In this document: in pieces, positions 1 through 6,493 of the stretch | Layout: the number at the start of each line of letters is the position of its first letter | Position numbering within the stretch: position 1 is the stretch's first letter | From: JAADDK01 sp964425415 | GTDB lineage: Archaea > Thermoplasmatota > Thermoplasmata > Thermoplasmatales > Aciduliprofundaceae | DNA length: 23,620 nucleotides | NCBI GenBank assembly: GCA_964425415.1 | Contig: CAYRMJ010000015.1 | Coordinates: 1 to 23,620, forward strand | Direction of reading: 5' to 3' | Position numbers and translations under genes: made by a program | The notes under the pieces: generated by a model | Told to the model about the DNA's origin: nothing | Seen by the model: only the letters and a program-made list of their open reading frames with translations | Database searches by the model: none

Positions 1-2
1 CT

Positions 3-203
3 GACATCTATTACTTTGCTCTGTTTGGAACTCTTAGCTTGGGTGTATTTGCCATATTCATATTCACCTTCTTTGTATCAGTGGTCAATGAACTATCTTT
101 CAAAAGAATGTTTTCAGAGATGGTTGCAATGAGCTTTGGAATAGCAGGAATATCATTCATGATTGGTGTTTTGATGAGAGCCATATTCGGAATAAGCATC
201 TGA
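3..203 (+). CDS. VIT1/CCC1-family membrane protein, C-terminal fragment
   Basis: The reading frame enters from the left edge and stops with TGA at 201-203, leaving 66 residues, so the gene begins outside the window. The visible part holds a hydrophobic helix (YYFALFGTLSLGVFAIFIF), a short basic loop, then EMVAMSFGIAGISFMIGVL before the stop. This loop-helix pattern with 'FxEM...S.G.A..SF.IG' resembles the end of archaeal VIT1/CCC1 iron/manganese transporter-like proteins, some of which carry an N-terminal rubrerythrin domain. That family assignment is inference from a short tail. The membrane nature is directly visible; the substrate is not. The stop codon lies 5 nt from the 3' end of the convergent tRNA-Arg gene. 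Confidence 0.55.
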   Translation, partial: DIYYFALFGTLSLGVFAIFIFTFFVSVVNELSFKRMFSEMVAMSFGIAGISFMIGVLMRAIFGISI

Positions 204-208
204 AAAAG

Positions 209-282
209 CGGGCCCGCCGGGATTTGAACCCGGGCCGTGGATTCCGAAGACCCACAGTCTATCCAAACTAGCCTACGGGCCC
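209..282 (-). tRNA. tRNA-Arg (anticodon UCG)
   Basis: The minus strand folds as a tRNA: acceptor GGGCCCG/CGGGCCC (7 of 7 pairs), T arm CCGGG-TTCAAAT-CCCGG, and anticodon arm TGGGT-CTTCGGA-ATCCA with UCG at the anticodon position, reading CGA and possibly other CGN arginine codons. The discriminator is G. CCA is not encoded: the gene is followed directly by C and a T5 run, a likely archaeal terminator. The D stem is weak (GGCT against GACT: G-U, G-C, C x A, U-G). Identity as Arg rests on the anticodon. Confidence 0.9.
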
Positions 283-310
283 AGTTCAAAGAGGGTAAAG
301 GGAGTGTGAA

Positions 311-319
311 ATATTATAC
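311..319 (-). promoter_or_regulatory. Putative TATA box of tRNA-Arg
   Basis: On the minus strand GTATAATAT is centred 33 nt before the mature tRNA 5' end, which would start transcription about 7 nt upstream of the tRNA, a usual layout for archaeal tRNA genes. It is supported only by spacing and A/T pattern. Confidence 0.35.
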
Positions 320-391
320 TTTCTCCATCTTGTTTCTGAAACTTCAAATTGTACCAGAAAAACTATCATTAACATTACCATCACAAGTTCA

Positions 392-1477
392 ATGAAAGTA
401 AACAAAGCGGCTGAAATAATCGTGTATAAATGGCTCAAAAAAGGAAACATGGCTCGGGCCATGCGCGATGTTCTGCCCTCCTCCGGCTTGAGCGATAAAG
501 ACAGGGAAAAGATTGCAGAAATGGTTCATGACATAGTTAGATTCAAGAAACTTTACGATTATGCTCTTGCGGGAGAGGGAAAGGAGAAAACGCCTAAAAA
601 TTATGTTTGGCTTGCCCATAGAAGAGAACTGCTGGACAAGTATAAGAAATTGGCATTTAGAGAGAATCTCCATGAAGTTTACCTATCTGCATCGCCCACG
701 ATTGCAAAGATAATTATGCAATATCCAAAATTTGGTGAGATGATAAACAGAGAACCAAGGACTCATCTATCTGTGAATATAAATAAAATTGAGATTTCCA
801 AAGCAATTGAGGTCCTTAAAGAAGAGGGTGTGAATCCAAAAAAGTGTCAGCCTGAAACTTGTGTTGCTGTGGATTCAAGAGGAAGGTATTCCACCCTCGT
901 TAATGATGGTCTCGCAATTGTGCAGGATTCTTCAAGTCAGGAGCTATCAAAGCTCGTGTCCTCTCTGGGCACGAAGATTCTGGATTTCTGCGCCGGGAGC
1001 GGGGGCAAGAGCTTCACTGTGAAATTCTTCAATCCCATGGCAGAGGTGCACGTGCATGATGCCAACGAGAAGAAACTGAACTCTCTATTTCTTCGTGCGG
1101 AAAAATTGGGTTTGGAAATGAGAAAATTCAATTTCAGCGGAGAGTACGATGTGGTTCTTGTGGATGCCCCATGCAGTGGGCTCGGCTCTGCAGCAAGGAA
1201 TCCCGAGGCAAAGTATCAGGAGGATTTAGGAGAGTATCCGAAGACTCAGATGCAGATACTTGAGGAGGCGAAGGGATTCGTGAAAGATGGAGGATTTCTC
1301 ATCTACTCTGTTTGCACGTTCAACCCCGAGGAAACTTACGGAGTGGTGGAAAAATTCATGAGTGAGCATGATTTTGAAGAGTTTCAGATTGCCAGCAAAC
1401 ATCTAAAAAAAGAGAAGATTGGAAGCTTCATAACCTCGGGAGACATAATTTACTTTGCAGTGCTCAGAAAGATTTAA
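392..1477 (+). CDS. RNA (cytosine-5)-methyltransferase, NOL1/NOP2/Sun (RsmB-like) family
   Basis: This 361-residue cytoplasmic enzyme should methylate C5 of cytosine in rRNA or tRNA using SAM. The SAM-binding motif I is LDFCAGSGGK near residue 197. Motif IV, VDAPCSGLGSAARNPEAKY near 257, holds one conserved Cys, and motif VI, YSVCTFNPEE near 305, holds the other; both Cys residues of the Nop2/Sun two-cysteine mechanism are present. Residues 1-60 look like the helical NusB-type domain that precedes the catalytic domain in RsmB, and there is no PUA domain at the C terminus. The target base cannot be told from sequence. No Shine-Dalgarno (SD) motif precedes the ATG, so it may be leaderless and the first gene of a four-gene run reaching 3436. 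Confidence 0.85.
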   Translation: MKVNKAAEIIVYKWLKKGNMARAMRDVLPSSGLSDKDREKIAEMVHDIVRFKKLYDYALAGEGKEKTPKNYVWLAHRRELLDKYKKLAFRENLHEVYLSASPTIAKIIMQYPKFGEMINREPRTHLSVNINKIEISKAIEVLKEEGVNPKKCQPETCVAVDSRGRYSTLVNDGLAIVQDSSSQELSKLVSSLGTKILDFCAGSGGKSFTVKFFNPMAEVHVHDANEKKLNSLFLRAEKLGLEMRKFNFSGEYDVVLVDAPCSGLGSAARNPEAKYQEDLGEYPKTQMQILEEAKGFVKDGGFLIYSVCTFNPEETYGVVEKFMSEHDFEEFQIASKHLKKEKIGSFITSGDIIYFAVLRKI

Positions 1478-1500
1478 TTCATAGAATTCATGGAGAGATA

Positions 1501-2400
1501 ATGGATCTCTACTCTTATTTTTACAATCTCGTAAAACAGATTCCCCGAGGAAGGGTGAGCACCTACGGTGCCTTAGCTCGTGCTTTAGGTGATATCAGAG
1601 CCGCAAGGGCCTGCGGCGTGATGCTCTCTCAGAACCCAGATCCTCCCAATATTCCATGTCATCGGGTGGTGATGAGCGACGGCTCGCTGGGCGGATTCAC
1701 GCATCCAGAGGGGTTGAAGAGAAAAATAGAGCTTCTCCGCAAAGAGGGGGTGAGGATTGAGAACGGTCGTGTGGTTGATTTCAAGAAAGTTCTATTTGAG
1801 AATTTTCGCACAGAGTACCCCCTCAAAAAACTCCGAGCGGAGCAGAGAGAACTGAGAAAAAAACTTAGCGTTGTGGATTGTTGCGAATACGGAACCGTTG
1901 CAGGAGTGGACGTATCCTACGATGGAAGAAAAGCATACGGGGCAATGGTGTTCATGGACGAAGATGTGGTAACCACCGTGATGGATGTGAATTTTCCGTA
2001 CATTCCCACATATCTGGCGTACAGAGAAATGCCGGTGATATTGAATCTACTGAAAATACGAAGGCCTGACATACTCATGGTGGACGGAAACGGAACACTG
2101 CATCCTGAGGGCTTTGGGCTTGCATCTCATGTGGGTGTGGTGGCTGAATTGCCGACAATCGGCGTGGCCAAATCCCTGCTTTTGGGAGAGATAAAAGATG
2201 AGAAAATAATCGTGAATGAGGAGATAAGAGGATATTACATAAAGAGCGGAAAAACGCGGGGTATTTACATCTCTCCAGGGCACATGGTCTCTTTACCCAC
2301 AGCGGTGAAAATCACGAAAAGATGTTTGAAATACCGTGTTCCAGAGCCTCTGCGCCTTGCGCACAGGTATGCGAACATGCTCAGGAGAGGAGAGATATGA
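1501..2400 (+). CDS. Fused O6-alkylguanine-DNA alkyltransferase domain and endonuclease V
   Basis: This is a 299-residue two-domain DNA repair protein. Residues 1-95 form the DNA-binding and active-site half of O6-alkylguanine-DNA alkyltransferase, with acceptor motif IPCHRVV (Cys53) and an HTH segment (GRVSTYGALARALG). The usual N-terminal AGT domain is absent. Residues 100-299 are endonuclease V, which cuts near deaminated bases such as hypoxanthine: AGVDVSY (Asp137), strand-wedge FPYIPTY (Tyr167), DGNGTLHPEGFGLASH (Asp195) and IGVAKS (Lys224) carry the expected catalytic residues. A bifunctional protein of this design has been characterised from Ferroplasma acidarmanus, so both activities are plausible here. 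A GGAGA motif lies just before the ATG, and the TGA overlaps the next gene's ATG (ATGA). Confidence 0.92.
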   Translation: MDLYSYFYNLVKQIPRGRVSTYGALARALGDIRAARACGVMLSQNPDPPNIPCHRVVMSDGSLGGFTHPEGLKRKIELLRKEGVRIENGRVVDFKKVLFENFRTEYPLKKLRAEQRELRKKLSVVDCCEYGTVAGVDVSYDGRKAYGAMVFMDEDVVTTVMDVNFPYIPTYLAYREMPVILNLLKIRRPDILMVDGNGTLHPEGFGLASHVGVVAELPTIGVAKSLLLGEIKDEKIIVNEEIRGYYIKSGKTRGIYISPGHMVSLPTAVKITKRCLKYRVPEPLRLAHRYANMLRRGEI

Positions 2401-2762
2401 AAGAGCTGAGAGCAGGTGTGCTGGTTGTGAAGAAATCCAGATTCTACGCGCATCTTTACGAGATTGAGAGAATTGATGAGATAGATGAGATTTTAAAGAT
2501 GCACAGGAAAATGTACCGAAAGGCGGTGCATCACTGCTGGGCTGTCGTTCTTGAGGATGGAACGGAGAGGTTCAAGGATGATGGCGAGGTGGGCCATCCC
2601 GGCAGGGTGCTACTTCAGGTTCTCAAAAAGCACGGTGCGAAGAACAGAGCGATAGTGGTTTCACGTGTGTTTGGAGGTGTGAAGCTGGGAGTTGGAGGCG
2701 TGAGCAGAGCGTTTAGAGATGCTGGGGAGGGGCTGTTCGTGGAAAAGGATAATGAGAGATGA
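2397..2762 (+). CDS. IMPACT/YigZ (UPF0029) family protein
   Basis: This 121-residue protein is a single IMPACT N-terminal-type domain. The family signature is visible in VVLEDGTERFKDDGEVGHPG followed by VVSRVFGGVKLGVGGVSRAF. Bacterial YigZ proteins are about 200 residues with a second C-terminal domain, which is missing here. In eukaryotes IMPACT regulates Gcn2; the archaeal role is unknown, and the conserved GG-rich motif with nearby basic residues suggests RNA or nucleotide binding (inference). I start it at the ATG at 2397, which overlaps the upstream TGA and is preceded by AGGAGAGGAGA; a longer in-frame opening back to 2322 would run through the end of the EndoV gene and lacks such a site. 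The stop again overlaps the next ATG. Confidence 0.8.
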   Translation: MKELRAGVLVVKKSRFYAHLYEIERIDEIDEILKMHRKMYRKAVHHCWAVVLEDGTERFKDDGEVGHPGRVLLQVLKKHGAKNRAIVVSRVFGGVKLGVGGVSRAFRDAGEGLFVEKDNER

Positions 2763-3436
2763 GGGCATGGGGAGATATGCACTTACCCTATGAGAATGAG
2801 AGAATAGAGATAAGAGCATCCAAAATAGTCTGCGTGGGAAAGAATTACGAAGCGCATGCGAGGGAGATGCGGAGCGAAATTCCCAGAGAGCCGGTTATTT
2901 TTCTCAAACCTCCCTCCTCCCTTCTACCTCCAGATTCAACCATAATTATCCCGCCAGAGAGCAGAGAGGTGGAGCACGAGGTTGAGCTTGCGGTGATTGT
3001 GAAAAAAAGAGCAAAGAAAGTTCCGGTTGATAGTGCAATGGACTACATCCTTGGCTACACGGTGTTTTTGGACATGACCGCTAGGGATATTCAGAGGGAG
3101 GCGAAGAGAAGAGGACTGCCATGGACGGTGAGCAAGGGATTTGACACCTTCGCACCCATTGGACCCAGAATAGTGGATGCAGGGAATATAAATCCGCATA
3201 ACCTTGAAATCTCGCTGCATGTGAATGGAGAGATTAGGCAGCATGGTAACACCTCAGCGATGATTTTCAAAGTGCCAGAATTGATAGCCTACATATCTTC
3301 CATAATGACACTGGAACCTGGGGACATCATAGCAACAGGCACGCCGTCGGGAGTGGGACCCGTGCATGATGGAGCCGTCATTGAGGCGAAAATTGATGGG
3401 ATTGGAACTCTGAGAGAAAATGTGGAGAGAAATTAA
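2759..3436 (+). CDS. Fumarylacetoacetate hydrolase (FAH) family protein
   Basis: This 225-residue single FAH domain belongs to the group containing acylpyruvases, oxaloacetate decarboxylases and hydratase/isomerases of aromatic catabolism. The family pattern is clear: KIVCVGKNYEAHAREM at the start, FLKPPSSL, metal-binding VEHEVELAVI plus the Asp in FLDMTARD, SKGFDTFAPIGP and the late GDIIATGTPSGVG loop. The metal-ligand set appears complete. No pathway neighbours are present, so the substrate is open; a house-cleaning or oxaloacetate-type role is only a guess. The ATG at 2759 overlaps the preceding stop; Met7 at 2777 is a possible alternative start. The gene converges on pdaD, and the two stop codons overlap in TTAA at 3433-3436. 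Confidence 0.85.
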   Translation: MRAWGDMHLPYENERIEIRASKIVCVGKNYEAHAREMRSEIPREPVIFLKPPSSLLPPDSTIIIPPESREVEHEVELAVIVKKRAKKVPVDSAMDYILGYTVFLDMTARDIQREAKRRGLPWTVSKGFDTFAPIGPRIVDAGNINPHNLEISLHVNGEIRQHGNTSAMIFKVPELIAYISSIMTLEPGDIIATGTPSGVGPVHDGAVIEAKIDGIGTLRENVERN

Positions 3437-3978
3437 GGCACGAGCACCGCCGCAGCAATCACGGTGGTCCACTCTCCCGCCTTATTCACAACGGCAGTGG
3501 AAGTTATGTTTGATGTCTTAAGAATTTTGTCGTTTAGCCTCCAAACCTCCTTTTCCTCGTCCCATTCAAGATGGCTCTGCAATCCCAGCGTGGAGGCGAG
3601 CATCTCCGCCGCGAGGTCCTCCGCGTAATCCCCTGCAACCTCCGCCGTCTCGCCAAAGCTGTGGTGCTCACTTAGATACCCGTATTTACTGCGGTCCTTG
3701 GGTATGGCAAGACCCACGGATGCGGAAATCAGACGATTGAGCTCGTTGCTGGAGTTTTTCGCCATTACAACGAATACTATCTGTCCCGCTTTTAGATACT
3801 TTAGACCTTCTTCCCTGCTCACAATCTCCGCGTTTGGCGGGAATATGGAACTCACTTCAACAAGATTGAACTGCGCAATGCCCGCATCTCGGAGCGCACG
3901 TTCAAATGAGCCCAATTTGCTGGAATGTCTTCCAACGCCCTTAGTGAAGAATACCTTGGTTGGTATGAGATTCAACAT
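3433..3978 (-). CDS. pdaD: Pyruvoyl-dependent arginine decarboxylase
   Basis: PdaD converts arginine to agmatine, the first step of archaeal polyamine synthesis. The 181-residue proenzyme contains the self-cleavage motif NLVEVSSIFPP; by analogy with Methanocaldococcus jannaschii the chain breaks between Ser43 and Ser44, and Ser44 becomes the pyruvoyl cofactor. Other family blocks are KGVGRHSSKLGSFERALRDA at the N terminus, GLAIPKDRSKYGYLSEHHS and the C-terminal STAVVNKAGEWTTVIAAAV. Length matches the family. It is the last gene of the minus-strand operon speD-bpsA-pdaD: its ATG at 3978 directly follows the TAA of bpsA with no spacer, implying coupled translation. Confidence 0.93.
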   Translation of the reverse strand: MLNLIPTKVFFTKGVGRHSSKLGSFERALRDAGIAQFNLVEVSSIFPPNAEIVSREEGLKYLKAGQIVFVVMAKNSSNELNRLISASVGLAIPKDRSKYGYLSEHHSFGETAEVAGDYAEDLAAEMLASTLGLQSHLEWDEEKEVWRLNDKILKTSNITSTAVVNKAGEWTTVIAAAVLVP

Positions 3979-5049
3979 TTACATTACCCTCATCTTCATC
4001 GCGGTGACTATTGATTCATCATCCACATACACCTCATCGGAGAGCTCCACATGTCCGCTCACCAGCGGCTCTGGCTTGCCAAGAGCTTCAATTCTTATCA
4101 GGGTGGAGCGATAGAAATCCGCGTCTATGTTTGAATTCCCCGAGAGCTTATCAACCATCTTCTTTATCTCGTAATAATCCTCCGAAATTTCCAGATTTCC
4201 AGCCATGGGATACACGTTGAAATCCCTTAGCATGTCAGTTATGACAAAATTCATGTCCAGCAGCATTCTCTCAATCTTAGCCCACTTGGATAGCGAGGCT
4301 TCAATATGCGTGAGTCCAAAGTAGCCCGCTCCATTATCCACAAGGGTGCTCGCAGCTCTGGACAGGAACAGACGAATTCCGGGAATGGTCTCCACGGGAT
4401 CCGTGACGAAGGTATCGTATTGCGCGTAAAACTCGCGTGGCATGTCCTGCCGCACATCAAATTTTCTCGCAGTGATGTTTAGATTCATTCTGGAGGCGAC
4501 ATCGTTTATGAAGGTGATGAGTCTATCATCTATTTCAAAAACGTCAACCTGACCAGGCAACCCAGTTAGGGCCATTGCGATGCTTAGGAGATCATCATCA
4601 CCCACAATGGCAACTTTCGCACCCTCAAGGTCTCCGCGCTCATAGATGAATGCAAGACGCTGCATGAGGTCTTCTTCCCGGATATATCCCTGATCATAAT
4701 CTGCGGTGGGCTCTGGCCTCTTTGCTGAAATCTCCTTGAATTTGTCAAGTATTCCAAACGCATCAACTCTATATCCCCTGCCGATGCACGCCTCGCAGCG
4801 AACGTTGTAATACCTCACATTCAATCGCTCAATCTCCTCAATCCCGCGGGCCGTGAGCTTTATCTTTCCATTCTTGATGTCCACTAAACCCTCCGCTTGC
4901 ATTTTTCCGAGCTCATCAATTACGCGCAGGGGATTCGCATCAACCTTCTCAATTAACTTCCACGGACTTTCCTCTTTCAGTAGATACCTCAATATTTGCT
5001 TCCTCGTTCTCAACGCTAACACCTCTATCCATCTTAACCACATCAACAC
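3979..5049 (-). CDS. bpsA: Branched-chain polyamine synthase (DUF43 aminopropyltransferase)
   Basis: BpsA adds two aminopropyl groups from decarboxylated SAM to spermidine, giving N4-bis(aminopropyl)spermidine as shown in Thermococcus kodakarensis. An N-terminal winged-helix-like region (to about residue 80) is followed by CEAC (Cys85/Cys88), KRPEPTADYDQGYI, the signature GDDDLLSIA at 150-158, FEIDDRL at 171-177, DTFVTDPVET and GYFGLTHIEASLSKW. This is a whole-length family match. The listed start is the most upstream option (GTG at 5049), overlapping speD by 101 nt. A later TTG at 5013 is preceded by GAGGTG with 6-nt spacing and may be the true start (344 residues). It sits between speD, which makes its aminopropyl donor, and pdaD. 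Confidence 0.9.
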   Translation of the reverse strand: MLMWLRWIEVLALRTRKQILRYLLKEESPWKLIEKVDANPLRVIDELGKMQAEGLVDIKNGKIKLTARGIEEIERLNVRYYNVRCEACIGRGYRVDAFGILDKFKEISAKRPEPTADYDQGYIREEDLMQRLAFIYERGDLEGAKVAIVGDDDLLSIAMALTGLPGQVDVFEIDDRLITFINDVASRMNLNITARKFDVRQDMPREFYAQYDTFVTDPVETIPGIRLFLSRAASTLVDNGAGYFGLTHIEASLSKWAKIERMLLDMNFVITDMLRDFNVYPMAGNLEISEDYYEIKKMVDKLSGNSNIDADFYRSTLIRIEALGKPEPLVSGHVELSDEVYVDDESIVTAMKMRVM

Positions 5050-5356
5050 GCGCAGGATTGAGCTTCTCTCTTATGTACTGATACGCCTTTTCAGCCTGTT
5101 CCCTGTCTCCGCAGGTGTAGATGTCTAAAGTCACCAGCCCGTGCTCTGGCCATGTGTGAAAACTCAGATGCGATTCTGCTATCAAAATCACACCGCTGGC
5201 ACCTTCAGGCCGGAACTGATAATAATCAGAAGAAATCTTGCTCAACCTTGCAAACTTAACTGCACCCTCAAAAATCTCCTTCATTCTCTCTACCCTAGCC
5301 AATATCGTTGGGTCCACACCATACATGTCCGCAATGATGTGAATCCCGACAGCCAT
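4949..5356 (-). CDS. speD: S-adenosylmethionine decarboxylase proenzyme
   Basis: SpeD makes decarboxylated SAM, the aminopropyl donor used by BpsA. With the ATG at 5356 the protein has 135 residues, typical of the short prokaryotic class. It begins MAVGIHIIADMYGVD and holds the processing and active site IAESHLSFHTWPEHG: cleavage falls before Ser62, which becomes the pyruvoyl group, with His67 and Cys82 (IYTCG) matching catalytic residues of the Thermotoga enzyme. I chose 5356 because GGTGAT lies 4 nt upstream; ATG at 5362 is the alternative, while the open frame back to 5500 is upstream DNA. The acidic tail overlaps the start of bpsA. It is the first gene of the polyamine operon. Confidence 0.93.
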   Translation of the reverse strand: MAVGIHIIADMYGVDPTILARVERMKEIFEGAVKFARLSKISSDYYQFRPEGASGVILIAESHLSFHTWPEHGLVTLDIYTCGDREQAEKAYQYIREKLNPARVDVVKMDRGVSVENEEANIEVSTERGKSVEVN

Positions 5357-5372
5357 CTTCATCACCTTCCAT
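5295..5372 (-). other. Possible out-of-frame mini-ORF over the speD start
   Basis: The best SD match near speD, GGAGGTGA at 5387-5380, is 7 nt before an ATG at 5372 that is not in the speD frame. It opens 25 codons (MEGDEDGCRDSHHCGHVWCG...) ending at TAG 5297-5295, inside speD. If transcription begins at the TATA-like element at 5393-5400 the SD would not be in the mRNA, so whether it is translated is uncertain. Confidence 0.2.
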
Positions 5373-5392
5373 TTCTTTTTCACCTCCAGAAT

Positions 5393-5400
5393 GTTTTTAA
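5393..5400 (-). promoter_or_regulatory. TATA-like element before speD
   Basis: The minus strand reads CCTTAAAAAC about 40 nt before the speD ATG, which would place the transcript start near 5371 and give a leader of roughly 15 nt containing GGTGAT. Other A/T-rich candidates lie further upstream (for example TTTATAG near 5460-5466), so the promoter choice is open. Confidence 0.35.
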
Positions 5401-5535
5401 GGGCGTGGGTGAGTAATGTAATTTGGTATTTGAATTTTGCGTATGAATCTGTTTTTGAACTATAAATGCATGGGAGCATATAGATATTTTGTGGATACAC
5501 ATTGGGGGTTTAATTACAATCAAAATATTAAAAAA

Positions 5536-6216
5536 TTACAAAATATGGCTTTCTCCGGGATTTAGAATCACAAGCTCTATCCCTTCCCTCTCAAGATCCT
5601 CTTTCATTTCTTCTGGATTTGCTTTTATTGGGGGCCATGTGTCGTAGTGCATGGGTATCACTACTCTCGGATGTATCCATTTTGCAGCGATTTTTGCGAG
5701 TGAAGTGTCCATGGTGAAGAGTCCACCTATGGGCAATAGTGCGACATCCGGGTTGTATATTTCTCCAATTAGCTTCATATCTCCAAACAATCCAGTATCT
5801 CCCGCATGGTAGATGACTTTTCCGTCCATCTCTATGATAAAACCAGCAGGAAGTCCTCCGGATCTACCAAATTCTGCTTCAGTGATTCCAGCAGAGTGCA
5901 AAGCAGGCACCATGGTTATCTTCACACCTTCATGCTCATAAGTACCGCTAAAATTCATACCTACTGAGTTTGCACCTTTTGTTTTAATATATTCTGCAAG
6001 TTCATATATGGCCACGATAGGCACATTTTTTCTTTTAGAAATGAAAACTGCATCACCCAAATGGTCTCCATGGCCATGGGTAACAGCTATTATATCACAC
6101 TCAATTTCATCAGGCTTTATGGGTGCCTTTTCATTACCGGTTATGAACGGGTCAATCAGAACTCTTTTGCTACCCTCTATCAGAAACGCTGAATGTCCCA
6201 ACCATGTTATCTTCAT
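5536..6216 (-). CDS. UPF0173 metal-dependent hydrolase (metallo-beta-lactamase fold)
   Basis: This 226-residue soluble protein is a compact metallo-beta-lactamase-fold hydrolase of the UPF0173/UlaG-like group. The metal motif VTHGHGDHLGD is at about 49-59, followed by the His in VPALHSAG, the Asp in IYHAGDTGLFGDM and the late His in VIPMHYDTWPPI, so the two-metal site looks complete. Relatives include lactonases and phosphodiesterases; the substrate here is unknown. I begin at the ATG at 6216 because GAGGTGAGG precedes it; the in-frame GTG at 6225 is itself part of that ribosome-binding site. It lies upstream of speD on the same strand with a 179-nt gap containing a possible promoter, so co-transcription with the polyamine genes is unclear. 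Confidence 0.88.
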   Translation of the reverse strand: MKITWLGHSAFLIEGSKRVLIDPFITGNEKAPIKPDEIECDIIAVTHGHGDHLGDAVFISKRKNVPIVAIYELAEYIKTKGANSVGMNFSGTYEHEGVKITMVPALHSAGITEAEFGRSGGLPAGFIIEMDGKVIYHAGDTGLFGDMKLIGEIYNPDVALLPIGGLFTMDTSLAKIAAKWIHPRVVIPMHYDTWPPIKANPEEMKEDLEREGIELVILNPGESHIL

Positions 6217-6272
6217 GTTCCTCACCTCAAAGGTAATATGAGTTAATCAATTAAAAATTTTCTCTTAGTTAA

Positions 6273-6288
6273 GTGAGTTTATACTCAC
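6273..6288. repeat. Perfect 6-bp dyad upstream of the UPF0173 gene
   Basis: GTGAGT-TTAT-ACTCAC is an exact inverted repeat with a 4-nt centre. It lies within the 277-nt gap 6217-6493, roughly 10-25 nt upstream of an A/T-rich TATA-like stretch (6250-6262, minus strand) that would serve the UPF0173 gene. It could be an operator or a small hairpin; nothing else supports either. The rest of the gap (6289-6493) is T-rich on the minus strand after the exporter stop, consistent with termination, and holds no convincing gene. Confidence 0.35.
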
Positions 6289-6493
6289 GGACTATGGAGG
6301 AATACAGGAGGAAGCCACAGCTCCCGTTTTAAAAAAGAAAGTGTTTCTTTATCAAACGGCAATACACCAAACTCTCCATCCCCTTTTGGTGACGGGAAAG
6401 CAGGAGAAAAAATAATAAATATAATAAAAAATCTGATTTGATTTATGAAAAAATAAGGAGGAGACATACGCAAAGTCTCTTGTATTTATGGTT

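Noticed and set aside
3698..4114. 138-codon plus-strand open frame antisense to pdaD and bpsA
   Set aside because: It is the shadow of two well supported genes with complete family motifs on the other strand.
5363..5500. 46-residue N-terminal extension of SpeD
   Set aside because: SpeD proteins start close to the HIIADMYG motif; the upstream part has no family match and holds promoter-like sequence.
6285..6473. 62-codon minus-strand open frame in the gap after the exporter
   Set aside because: Its first half is low-complexity Phe/Ile from a T-rich terminator-like stretch, it has no ribosome-binding site and no recognisable motif.
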